Part shown: positions 49,255 to 61,158 of the stretch, piece by piece
How the letters are laid out: every line of letters starts with the position of its first letter
Numbering within the stretch: the stretch's first letter is position 1
DNA from: Ehretia macrophylla
Lineage: Eukaryota; Streptophyta; Magnoliopsida; Boraginales; Ehretiaceae
DNA length: 64,000 nucleotides
NCBI GenBank assembly: GCA_037974665.1
Contig: CM075783.1
Coordinates: 15,594,762 to 15,658,761 of the forward strand
Direction: 5' to 3'
Notes under the pieces: model-generated
The model's database searches: none
Told to the model about the DNA's origin: nothing
Seen by the model: only the letters and a program-made list of their open reading frames with translations
Translations under genes and position numbers: made by a program

Positions 49255-51693
49255 TGTCACACCTCAACTCGACCCCACCTACAATCAGTCAGGACGCAAC
49301 GGAATTTCGGCAGCATAACGACAGTAAATAGATTTCCGAGGTTCTAAACCAACCTCATTAATAACATTAAACATCCAATTCTATAACCATACAAACAACA
49401 ACTCCTCAACAGCATAACAACACACAACATAACCGTAATATACAATAATCAGTATTCGTTATTTGCCTCCGTTCCAACATAACATACAATACCTCAACCT
49501 TATCATACATTTCAAAAAATAAGTTGAGACCCATCTAACAACTTAACCATAGACAAAAGAAAGCCACTAAGTTAACATCATTTGGATCATCATCTTTTCA
49601 ACATCTATTACAATAAGAACCATAAAGCATATAAAAGTCTACTAAGCTAATGTACATGACATTAAACAACATAGAATCATGGATAAGACTCAGGAACATA
49701 TGACTCGTCCACGTAAGGCACATTTTCCACCTCAGGAGGCACGTACCCGTAATCCGGCTCTGCAACACCTGTAAGCATGCAATAATAGAGAGTGAGCTTA
49801 TATACATAAGCCCAGTGAGGATCCTATAGATCTCGAGCAAGGTCTACTAAACTCCTTGGAATAATCCTTTGAGTCAGTAAACACACAATAACACAAATAA
49901 TACTATCATCACATAGCTATATAACCAATCAATAAAGGATACTCTATTTGGTGTAGCTCCAAACGCCATCACGATCTCAACCGTTCTTCTTATAACTCCT
50001 CATTACTCACGCACCCGAGGTACCTCACTAGCCCCTCCCTCCATGACACCTCCGGCATGCGAGCTGGGGGTAGCCTATGGCAGTCATGCCGTTATCAACC
50101 CGACAGCCCAACGCTGCCCGAGAGGTGGCACAGACATACCAAGACTCCATAATCATCATCAATCATCAATCAATCATCAATCAATCAATTGGGAGATCAG
50201 CAACGAAAGTGCCCGATTCCCGAACTCAATAATAATCAATCAATAACATCAATATAACATCAATATTTAATTAAACAACAAACAACGAAGTTAGATGACG
50301 AAGTAGGCCATCTAACCGGACATGCATTATATACACAATTAAACCCTAAATTACTCATCAACAACTCACCATTCAACACTCAAACACCACCCAACCATCT
50401 AAAGGCATCGTTCAAGAAATTAAAGAATGACAACCTAAACTTCTAAAATTCATAACTTACAATCTACTAATCCAAACATTGCCAAATCAGTTTCTATCAC
50501 TCACCCATTCAACCTACTATATTAGCCCTCTCGGAAATCCACCATAACAACTCCAAATCATGCCCGATAACCCTAAAACCCTAGGATGTCTTGGCTGGAT
50601 TTTCTGGATTTTCACACGAACAATGTAATCGAAAATTCAGCATTACAACAGCGCTAACACGTAATTATCAAGTATTTAGAAATCGACGGCAATCGATTTC
50701 GATCAACACAATTCATTTAATTCAACTTTGAACATTTTAATCAAAATTAAATACCCGGAAAATAAAAATTATGCTACATCCGACAGAAATTCGTAGTATT
50801 GCATCAAAATGATCCCTAGCATACAAGGAGCAATAATCTATCATCAGATTTCAATTCTAACTGTTAAATTTTCATTTATGAGCAAAAGTATAAAAATGAC
50901 ATTTTGAGATCTAGAATTTTTCTCTCACCTTTGATGCGATATAAGCCTAGGAATGCGTGAAGTGCTTGCCCAACAAGCAGAATCCAAGTCGGTGCGAAGT
51001 TTTACGGACAAAAACCAAGTTTTTCTTTGAAAAATTGGATAGAAAAGTTTTGAAATCTCTTTTCTTTTTCTCTCCTTCTCACGGCAATGTGTGTGTTTGT
51101 GATGGTGTTTTGTGTTATTTTTAGTGTGTGTAGGTGATATAAGCTTATATGGTCAACAATTAAATAAAGTTAAAGTTAGTTTAAATTAGTATTTTTGTGT
51201 TTTCTTGACTTTAATTGCATTTTCTTGATCACCAAAGTTCAAAACATTTATTCAACACCCAAGCTAGCTCAAGTAAATTATTTTTAGGTGACAAGAAGTT
51301 TTACAATCCAACAATTCCACCCGAATCGGCTTAAAACTCGATTTTCGTAAAAGTCGATGTAAAAAACCCTAATAAATTCTTAAGCCGATTTTAAAACCGT
51401 TTTCATCAAACACAGGTCTATTAAAGTCCGTGGACTAGGACTAGAAGGGTTAAACAGACCAGTTTCAAAATTTTAGCGGACATGTTTTGAAAACACTATT
51501 CATTGAAAATCGACGATAAAATTTCTGACTCCGTTTTTTATGAAAATTTCATGAATGCACATTTAGCACGTATTAGGAGTATTGACATCAAAATTATAAC
51601 TTTCTAGGTCCTATAGCACATAAACAGGTCCATATGCACGCAAAACGAGATATAGCACGTAAAACGAGATAAGCAGAAAAGTGGGGTTTCACA
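49255..51693 (-). repeat. 5' LTR of element B
   Basis: Plus strand TGTCACACCTCAACTCG to GTGGGGTTTCACA, 2439 bp. The flanking satellite begins CTATAAATTTT, so CTATA is the expected target duplication. Its partner was lost with the other end of the element. Confidence 0.92.
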
Positions 51694-54600
51694 CTATAAA
51701 TTTTCAATTTTAATATATTTTCACTTTTTATGTATTAGCTACAGATAATACACAAAATCCATTTCGATTCAAATGGATTCTGTAAGGGTTTGCTAAATTC
51801 TGTGTTAATTAGTAGATGAGTTAAATCCATCTGTTTATCCTAAAATCCCATTAGGTAAAATGGATTTATCTTATGAGTTATTGCTTATATTAATTTAGTA
51901 AATTATACTTATATTATTGAATGCTAATGTCATCCACTTTCTTCCGAATCAAGTTAACCCATGCTGCTAGTGGGTTCAAAGGCTCCCTACAACAAACCAT
52001 GCACAAGCAGGTTTTTCGACAATTCCATCCCATGCCAATTCCAACTGAGATGCCCAAAATGGTTGGGAACTATAAATTTTAAATTTTAATATATTTTCAC
52101 TTTTTGTGTATTAGCTACGGATAATACACAAAATCCATTCCGATTCAAATGGATTCTGTAAGGGTTTGCTAAATTCTGTGCTAATTAGTAGATGAGTTAA
52201 ATCCATCTGTTTATCCTAAAATCCTATTGGGTAAAATGGATTTATCTTATGAGTTATTGCTTATATTAATTCAGTAAATTATACTTGTATTATTGAATGC
52301 TAATGTTATCCACTTTCTTCCGAATCAAGTTAACCCATGCTGCTAGTGGGTTCAAAGGCTCCCTACACCTGACCTTGCACAAACAGGTTTTTTGACAATT
52401 CGATCCCATGCCGATTGCAACTGAGATGCCCCAAAATGGTTGGTAACTATAAATTTTCAATTTTAATATATTTTCACTTTTTGTGTATTAGCTACGGATA
52501 ATACACAAAATCCATTCCGATTCAAATGGATTCTGTAAGGGTTTGCTAAATTCTGTGTTAATTAGTAGATGAGTTAAATCCATTAGTTTATCCTAAAATC
52601 CCATTGGGTAAAATGGATTTATCTTTTGAGTTATTGCTTATATTAATTCAGTAAATTATACTTGTATTATTGAATGATAATGTCATCCACTTTCTTCCGA
52701 ATCAAGTGAACCCATGCTGCTATTGGGTTCAAAGGCTCCCTACACCAAACATTGCACAAGCAGGTTTTTCGACAATTCCATCCCATGCCGATTCCAAATG
52801 AGATGCCCAAAATAGTTGGTAACTATAAATTTTCAATTTTAATATATTTTCACTTTTTGTGTTTTAGCTACGGATAATACACAAAATCCATTCCGATTCA
52901 AATGGATTCTGTAAGGGTTTGCCAAATTTTGTGTTAATTAATAGATGAGTTAAATCCATCAATTTATCTTAAAATCCCATTGGGTAAAATGGATTTATCT
53001 TATGAGTTATTGCTTATATTAATTCAGTAAATTATACTTGTATTATTGAATGCTAATGCCATCCACTTTTTTCCGAATCAAGTTAACCCATGCTGCTAGT
53101 GGGTTCAAAGGCTCCCTACACCAAACCTTGCACAAGTAGGTTTTTCGACAATTTCATCCCATGCCGATTCCAACTGAGATACCCAAAATAGTTGGTAACT
53201 TTAAATTTTCAATTTTAATATATTTTTACTTTTTGTGTTTTAGCTACGGATAATACACAAAATCCATTCCGATTCAAATGGATTCTGTAAGGGTTTGCTA
53301 AATTCTGTGTTAATTAGTAGATGAGTTAAATCCATTAGTTTATCTTAAAATCCCATTGGGTAAAATGGATTTATCTTATGAGTTGTTGCTTATATTAATT
53401 CAGTAAATTGTACTTGTATTATTGAATGCTAATGTCATTCACTTTCTTCCGAATCAAGTTAACCGATGCTGCTAGTGGGTTCAAAGGCTCCCTACACCAA
53501 ACCTTGCACAAGCAGGTTTTTCGACAAATCCATCCCATGTCGATTCCAAATGAGATGCCCAAAATGGTTGGTAACAAGAATTTTCAATTTTAATATATTT
53601 TCACTTTTTGTGTATTAGCTACAGATAATACACAAAATCCATTCCGATTCAAATGGATTCTGTAAGGGTTTGCAAAATTCTGTGTTAATTAGTAGATGAG
53701 TTAAATCTATCAGTTTATCCTAAAATCCCATTGGGTAAAATGGATTTATCTTATGAGTTATTGCTTATATTAATTCAGTAAATTATACTTGTATTATTGA
53801 ATGCTAATGTCATCCACTTTCTTCCGGATCAAGTTAACCCATGCTGCTATTGGGTTCAAAGGCTCCCTACACCAAACCTTGCACAAGCAGGTTTTTCGAC
53901 AATTCCATCCCATGCCGATTCCAAATGAGATGCCCAAAATAGTTGGTAACTATAAATTTTCAATTTTAATATATTTTCACTTTTTGTGTATTAGCTACGG
54001 ATAATACACAAAATCCATTCCGATTCAAATGGATTCTGTAAGGGTTTGCTAAATTCTGTGTTAATTAGTAGATGAGTTAAATCCATCAGTTTATCCTAAA
54101 AACCCATTGGGTAAAATGGATTTATCTTATGAGTTATTGCTTATATTAATTCAGTAAATTATACTTGTATTATTGAATGGTAATGTCTTCCACTTTCTTC
54201 CGAATCAAGTTAACCCATGCTGCTAGTGGGTTCAAAAGCTCCCTACACCAAACCTTGCCCAAGCAGGTTTTTCGACAATTCTATCCCATGCCGATTCCAA
54301 ATGAGATGCCCAAAATGGTTGGTAACTAGAATTTTCAATTTTAAAATATTTTCACTTTTTGTGTATTAGCTACGGATAATAAACAAAGTCCATTCCGATT
54401 CAAATGGATTCTGTAATAGTTTGCAAAATTCTGTGTTAATTAGTAGATGAGTTAAATCCATCAGTTTATCCTAAAATCCCATTGGGTAAAATGGATTTAT
54501 CTTATGAGTTATTGCTTATATTAATTCAATAAATTATACTTGTATTATTGAATGCTAATGTCATCCACTTTCTTCCGAATCAAGTTAACCCATGCTGCTA

Positions 54601-57600
54601 GTGGGTTCAAAGGCTCCCTACACCAAACCTTGCACAAGAAGGTTTTTTGACAATTCCATCCCATGCTGATTCCAACTAAGATGCCCAAAATGGTTGGTAA
54701 CTATAAATTTGAAATTTTAATATATTTTCACTTTTTGTGTATTAGCGACGGATAATACACAAAATCCATTCCGATTCAAATGGATTCTGTAAGGGTTTGC
54801 TAAATTCTGTGTTAATTAGTAGATGAGTTAAATCCATCAGTTTATCCTAAAATCCCATTGGGTAAAATGGATTTATCTTATGAGTTATTGCTTATATTAA
54901 TTCAGTAAATTATACTTGTATTATTGAATGCTAATGTCTTCCACTTTCTTCCGAATCAAGTTAACCCATGCTGCTAGTGGGTTCAAAGGCTCCCTACAAC
55001 AAACCTTGCACAAGCAGGTTTTTCGACAATTCCTTCCCATGCCGATTCCAACTGAGTTGCCCAAAATGGTTGGTAACTATAAATTTTAAATTTTAATATA
55101 TTTTCACTTTTTGTGTATTAGCTACGGATAATACACAAAATCCATTCCGATTCAAATGGATTCTGTAAGGGTTTGCTAAATTCTGTGCTAATTAGTAGAT
55201 GAGTTAAATCCATCAGTTTATCCTAAAATCCCATTGGGTAAAATGGATTTATCTTATGAGTTATTGCTTATATTAATTCAGTAAATTATACTTGTATTAT
55301 TGAATGCTAATGTCATCCACTTTCTTCCGAATCAAGTTAACCCATGCTGCTAGTGGGTTCAAAGGCTCCCTACACCAAACCTTGCACAAGCAGGTTTTTC
55401 GACAATTCCATCCCATGCCGATTCCAAATGAGATGCCCAAAATGGTTGGTAACTAGAATTTTCAATTTTAAAATATTTTCACTTTTTGTGTATTAGCTAC
55501 GGATAATACACAAAGTCCATTCCGATTCAAATGGATTCTGTAAGGGTTTGCTAAATTCTGTGTTAATTAGTAGATGAGTTAAATCCATCAGTTTATCCTA
55601 AAATCCCATTGGGTAAAATGGATTTATCTTATGAGTTATTGCTTATATTAATTCAGTAAATTATACTTGTATTATTGAATGCTAATGTCATCCACTTTAT
55701 TCCGAATCAAGTTAACCCATGCTGCTAGTGGGTTCAAAGGCTCCCTACACCAGACCTTGCACAAACAGGTTTTTCGACAATTCGATCCAATGCCGATTCC
55801 AACTGAGATGCCCCAAAATGGTTGGTAACTATAAATTTTCAATTTTAATATATTTTCACTTTTTGTTTATTAGCTACGGATAATACACAAAATCCATTCC
55901 GATTCAAATGGATTCTGTAAGGGTTTGCTAAATTCTGTGTTAATTAATAGATGAGTTAAATCCATCAGTTTATCCGAAAATCCCATTGGGTAAAATGGAT
56001 TTATCTTATGAGTTGTTGCTTATATTAATTCAGTAAATTATACTTGTATTATTGAATGCTAATGTCATCCACTTTCTTCCGAATCAAGTTTACCCATGCT
56101 GCTAGTGGGTTCAAAGGCTCCCTACATCAAACCTTGCACAAGCAGGTTTTTCGACAATTCCATCCCATGCCGATTCCAAATGAGATGCCCAAAATAGTTG
56201 GTAACTATAAATTTTCAATTTTAATATATTTTCACTTTTTGTGTATTAGCTACGGATAATACACAAAATCCATTCCGATTCAAATGGATTCTGTAAGGGT
56301 TTGCTAAATTCTATGTTAATTAATAGATGAGTTAAATCCATCAATTTATCCTAAAATCCAATTGGGTAAAATGGATTTATCGTATGAGTTATTGCTTATA
56401 TTAATTTAGTAAATTATACTTGTATTATTGAATGCTAATGTCATCCACTTTCTTCCGAATCAAGTTAACCCATGCTGCTAGTGGGTTCAAAGGCTCCCTA
56501 CACCAAACCTTGCACAAGCAGGTTTTTCGACAATTCCATCCCATGTCGATTCCAACTGAGTTGCCCAAAATGGTTGGTAACAAGAATTTTCAATTTTAAT
56601 ATATTTTCAGTTTTTGTGTATTAGCTATGGATAATACACAAAATCCATTCCGATTCAAATGGATTCTGTAAGGGTTTGCTAAATTCTGTGTTAATTAGTA
56701 GATGAGTTAAATCTATCAGTTTATCCTAAAATCCCATTGGGTAAAATGGATTTATCTTATGAGTTATTGCTTATATTAATTCTGTAAATTATACTTGTAT
56801 TATTGAATGCTAATGTTATCCACTTTTTTCCGGATCAAGTTAACCCATGCTGCTATTGGGTTCAAAGGCTCCCTACACCAAACCTTGCACAAGCAGGTTT
56901 TTCGACAATTCCATCCCATGCCGATTCCAAATGAGATGCCCAAAATAGTTGGTAACTATAAATTTTCAATTTTAATATATTTTCACTTTTTGTGTATTAG
57001 CTACGGATAATACACAAAATCCATTCCGATTCAAATGGATTCTGTAAGGGTTTGCTAAATTCTGTGTTAATTAATAGATGAGTTAAATCCATCAGTTTAT
57101 CCTAAAAACCCATTGGGTAAAATGGATTTATCTTATGAGTTATTGCTTATATTAATTCAGTAAATTATACTTGTATTATTGAATGCTAATGTCATCCACT
57201 TTCTTCCGAATCAAGTTAACCCATGCTGCTAGTGGGTTCAAAGGCTCCCTACACCAAACCTTGCACAAGCAGGTTTTTCGACAATTCCATCCCATGCCGA
57301 TTCCAACTGAGTTGCCCAAAATGGTTGGTAACTATAAATTTTAAATTTTAATATATTTTCACTTTTTGTGTATTAGGTACGGATAATACACAAAATCCAT
57401 TCCGATTCAAATGGATTCTGTAAGGGTTCGCTAAATTCTGTCTTAATTAGTAGATGAGTTAAATCCATCAGTTTATCCTAAAATCCCATTGGGTAAAATG
57501 GATTTATCTTATGAGTTATTGCTTATATTAATTCAGTAAATTATACTTGTATTATTTAATGCTAATGTCATCCACTTTCTTCCGAATCAAGTTAACCCAT

Positions 57601-58451
57601 GCTGCTAGTGGGTTCAAAGGCTCCCTACACCAGACCTTGCACAAGCAGGTTTTTCGACAATTCGATCCCATGCCGATTCCAACTGAGATGCCCCAAAATG
57701 GTTGGTAACTATAAATTTTAATATATTTTGACTTTTTGTGTATTAGCTACGTATAATACACAAAATCCATTCCGATTCAAATGGATTCTGTAAGGGTTTG
57801 CTAAATTCTGTGTTAATTAGTAGATGAGTTAAATCCATCAGTTTATCTTAAAACCCCATTGGGTAAAATGGATTTATCTTATGAGTTATTGCTTATATTA
57901 ATTCAGTAAATTATACTTGTATTATTGAATGCTAATGTCATCCACTTTCTTCCGAATCAAGTTAACCCATGCTGCTAGTGGGTTCAAAGGCTCCCCACAC
58001 CAGACCTTGCACAAGCAGGTTTTTCGACAATTCGATCCCATGCCGATTCCAACTGAGATGCCTCAAAATGTTTGGTAACTATAAATTTTCAATTTTAATA
58101 TATTTTCACTTTTTGTGTATTAGCTACGGATAATACACATATTCCATTCCAATTCTAATGGATTCTGTAAGGGTTTGCTAAATTCTATGTCAATTAGTAG
58201 ATGAGTTAAATCCATTAGTTTATCCTAAAATCCCATTGGGTAAAATGGATTTATCTTATGAGTCATTGCTTATATTAATTCAGTAGATTATACTTGTATT
58301 TTTGAATGCTAATGTCATCCACTTTCTTTCGAATCAAGTTAACCCATGCTGCTAGTGGGTTCAAAGGCTCCCTACACCAAACCTTGCACAAGTAGGTTTT
58401 TCGACAATTCCATCCCATGCCGATTCCAAAAGTGATGCACAAAATGGTTGG
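51694..58451 (+). repeat. Satellite array segment 3 (376-bp monomers)
   Basis: About 18 plus-strand monomers, the same family and orientation as segments 1 and 2. Linked variants recur at about 3006 bp, eight monomers apart (CCGGATCAAG with GCTATTGGG at about 53826 and 56832; AACAAGAATTTTC at about 53575 and 56581), suggesting another duplicated block. The last monomer breaks at AAATGGTTGG, where element C begins. No other genes are seen. Confidence 0.95.
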
Positions 58452-60889
58452 TGTGAAACCCCACTTATCTGCTTTAACTTGATTTACGTGCTTTGTCTCG
58501 TTTTGCGTGCATATGTCCTGTGTATGTGCTATAGGGCCTAGAATGTTATAATTTTGATATCAATACTCCTAATACGTGCTAAATGTGCATTCATGAAATT
58601 TTTATAAAAAACGGAGTCAGAAATTTTATCGTCGATTTTTAGTGAATAGTATTTTCGATACACGTCCGCTAAAATTTTGAAACTGGTCTTTTTAACCCTT
58701 CTAGACCTAGTCCACGGACTTTAATAGACCTGTGTTTGATGAAAACGGTTTTAAAATTGGCTTAAGAATTTATTAGGGTTTTTACTTCGACTTTTGCGAA
58801 AAACGAGTTTTAAACCGACTCTGGTGAAATTGTTCGATTGTAAAACTTCTTGTCACCTAAAAATAACCTACTTGAGCTATCTTGGGTGTTGAATAATTGT
58901 TTTGAACTTTGGTGATCAATAAAATGCATTTAAAGTCAAGAAAACACTAAAAATACTAAAGTTTCAACTTTGACTTTCATTTGACTTGTTGACTTTCATG
59001 CATATATCACCAACACACAATGAAACAAAAAAAAACACCGCATTTTCACACACCTTGCAGCGGTGAAAGCTTAGGAAAAAAAGATATTTTATTCAACTTA
59101 TTTTTAAAGTAATTTTGCCTTAGAAAACTCATTTAAAGTCCGAATCTTTTCAAACCGGGATGGATTCCGATTATTGGGCACCTATTGCACGCATTCCTTG
59201 CTTTAATTCGGATCAAAGGTGAGAGAAAAATTCTGGATCTCAAAACTCAACTTTTGTGTTTTTGCGTAGAATTGAAAATCGAACCGTTAGAATTCTAATC
59301 TGATGATAGATTATTGCTCCTTGCATGCTAGGGATCATTTAGCTGTAATACTACGAGTTTTTATCGGTTGTAGCATAATTTTTATTTTTCGGGTATTTAA
59401 ATTTGATTAAATTGTTCGATGCTGATTTAATTGAGTTGTGTTGATCGGAATCGATTGCCGTCGATTTCTAAATGTTTGATAATTACGTGGTAATGCCGTT
59501 GTAATGCCAAATTTTCGATTATGATGTTTGGGTGAAATCCGGAAAATTCAGCCTTGACACCTTAGGGTTTTAGGGTTATCGGGCATGATTTGGAGGTGTT
59601 ATGGTGGTTTTCCGAGGGGGCTAATGTAGATGATTGAATGGGTGAGTGTTTGAAACTGATTTGGAGTTGTTTGGATTAGTAGAATGTAAGATATGATTAA
59701 TTGAAGTTTAGGTTGTCTTTCTTTAAAATGTTAGATTGAGCCTTAGTTGATTGGGTGTGAGTTGCGTGATTGAATTGTGAGTTGTTGATGGGTAAATTAG
59801 AGTTTGAATGTGTGTTTAATGCATGTTCAGTTAGATGGCCTACTTTGTCATCTAACTTAGTTGTTTGTTGTTTAATTAAATATTGATGTTATATTGATGT
59901 TATATTGATTGATTATTGAGTACGGGAATCGGGCACTTTTGTTGCTGATCTCCCAGATTATTGATTGATGATTGATTGATTATTGATGATTGTTATGGAG
60001 TCTTGGTATGTGTGTGCCACCTCTCGGGCAGCGTTGGGCTGTCGGGTTGAAAACGGCATGACTGCCAGAGACTACCCCCAACTCGCATGACGGAGGTGTC
60101 ATGGAGGGAGGGGCTAGTGAGGTACCTCGGGTGTGTGAGTAATGGGGAGTTATAAGAAGAATGGTTGAGATCGTGATGGCGTATGGAGCTACACCAACTA
60201 GAGTATCCTTTATTGAATGGTTATATAGTTATGTGATGATAGTATTATTTATGTTATTGTGTGTTTACTGACTCAAAGGATTATTCCAAGGAGTTTAGTA
60301 GACCTTGCTCGAGATCTATCGGATCCTCTCTGGGCTTATTTTATATAAGCTCAATCTCTATTATTGTATTTTTACAGGTGTACTTTCGCAAGATTACGGG
60401 TACATGCCTCCTGAAGAGGAGAATGTGGAAAACGTGCCTTATGTGGATGAGTCCTATGTTCCAGAGTCTTATCCGTGATGTCGTACATGTTTTATTATCT
60501 TGTAAATTAACATAGTAGACTTTTATCTGCCTTGTAGTTTATAATGTATAAGATGTTGTTAAGTTAATGAATTAGTTGATGTTGTCTTAGTAGCCTTTCT
60601 TTTGTTTATGATTAGGTTGCTATTGGCTCAATATGTTTTTGTATTGTATATTAAGGTTTATGTATTATGTTGGAACGGAGGCGTACAACGAGGAATGATT
60701 ATTGTATAATATAGTCATGATGTATGTTGTATTTATTGAAGAGTTGTTTATTGTATGGTTTATGTAGTTGAGGTATGATGTCCTATGGAGGTTGGTTTAG
60801 AACCTCGGTATCCTATTTACTGTCGTTATACCGCCGAAATTCCGTTGCGTCCTGACTGGTTATAGGAGGGGTCGAGTTGGGGCGTGACA
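58452..60889 (+). repeat. 5' LTR of element C
   Basis: TGTGAAACCCC to GGCGTGACA, 2438 bp. A TATA-like CATATATCA at 59001-59009 and the donor-like AGGTGAGAGAA at 59217-59227 are the only regulatory-looking sites I can point to. It is visibly diverged from A, for example in the stretch 58990-59150. Confidence 0.93.
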
Positions 60890-61158
60890 TTTAAGTGGTA
60901 TCAGAGCTCATGTTAGTTGTCAACCGAGGTATTCTCGGAATGTGGGTAATGGTCTTAGCATGAAAGTATGTATAAAAAGAAAGGAAAGTGAAAAATGTGT
61001 TAACATGATTAAGTGATAAATGATTATGTGATTAAAGTGCTTATGTGATTATGTGAACAATTTGTTTATGTGTTTTATATGAGTTTGTTGTTTAGGTGTT
61101 AATAATTGTTTATAATCTGTTTACGTGCTATAACTGTGCTAACTCTTTGATTAGTAGA
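60890..61158 (+). promoter_or_regulatory. Leader and primer binding site of element C
   Basis: TGGTATCAGAGCTC at 60896-60909 is the initiator-Met tRNA type primer site, six bases after the LTR. An AT-rich leader with GATTATGTGATTA-like repeats leads to the gag ATG at 61159. Confidence 0.87.

Larger units (their letters stand above)
42478..51693 (-). mobile_element. Element B: older, truncated chromodomain Ty3/gypsy copy
   Basis: Minus strand: 5' LTR 49255-51693, leader with a degenerate primer site, gag-pol remnant, purine tract (44233-44251), and the inner part of the 3' LTR (42478-44232). The 3' LTR lacks its outer 680 bp or so. Satellite resumes at 51694 with CTATAAATTTT. By eye the shared LTR parts differ at about 40 sites over 1.75 kb, roughly 2 percent, which makes B clearly older than A. 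It lies in the same orientation as A and is joined to it without intervening satellite. Confidence 0.92.

Noticed and set aside
32621..51693. Reading A and B as one element nested in the other
   Set aside because: No B sequence lies on the left of A, and the junction truncates both LTRs. Deletion fusion of neighbours fits better.
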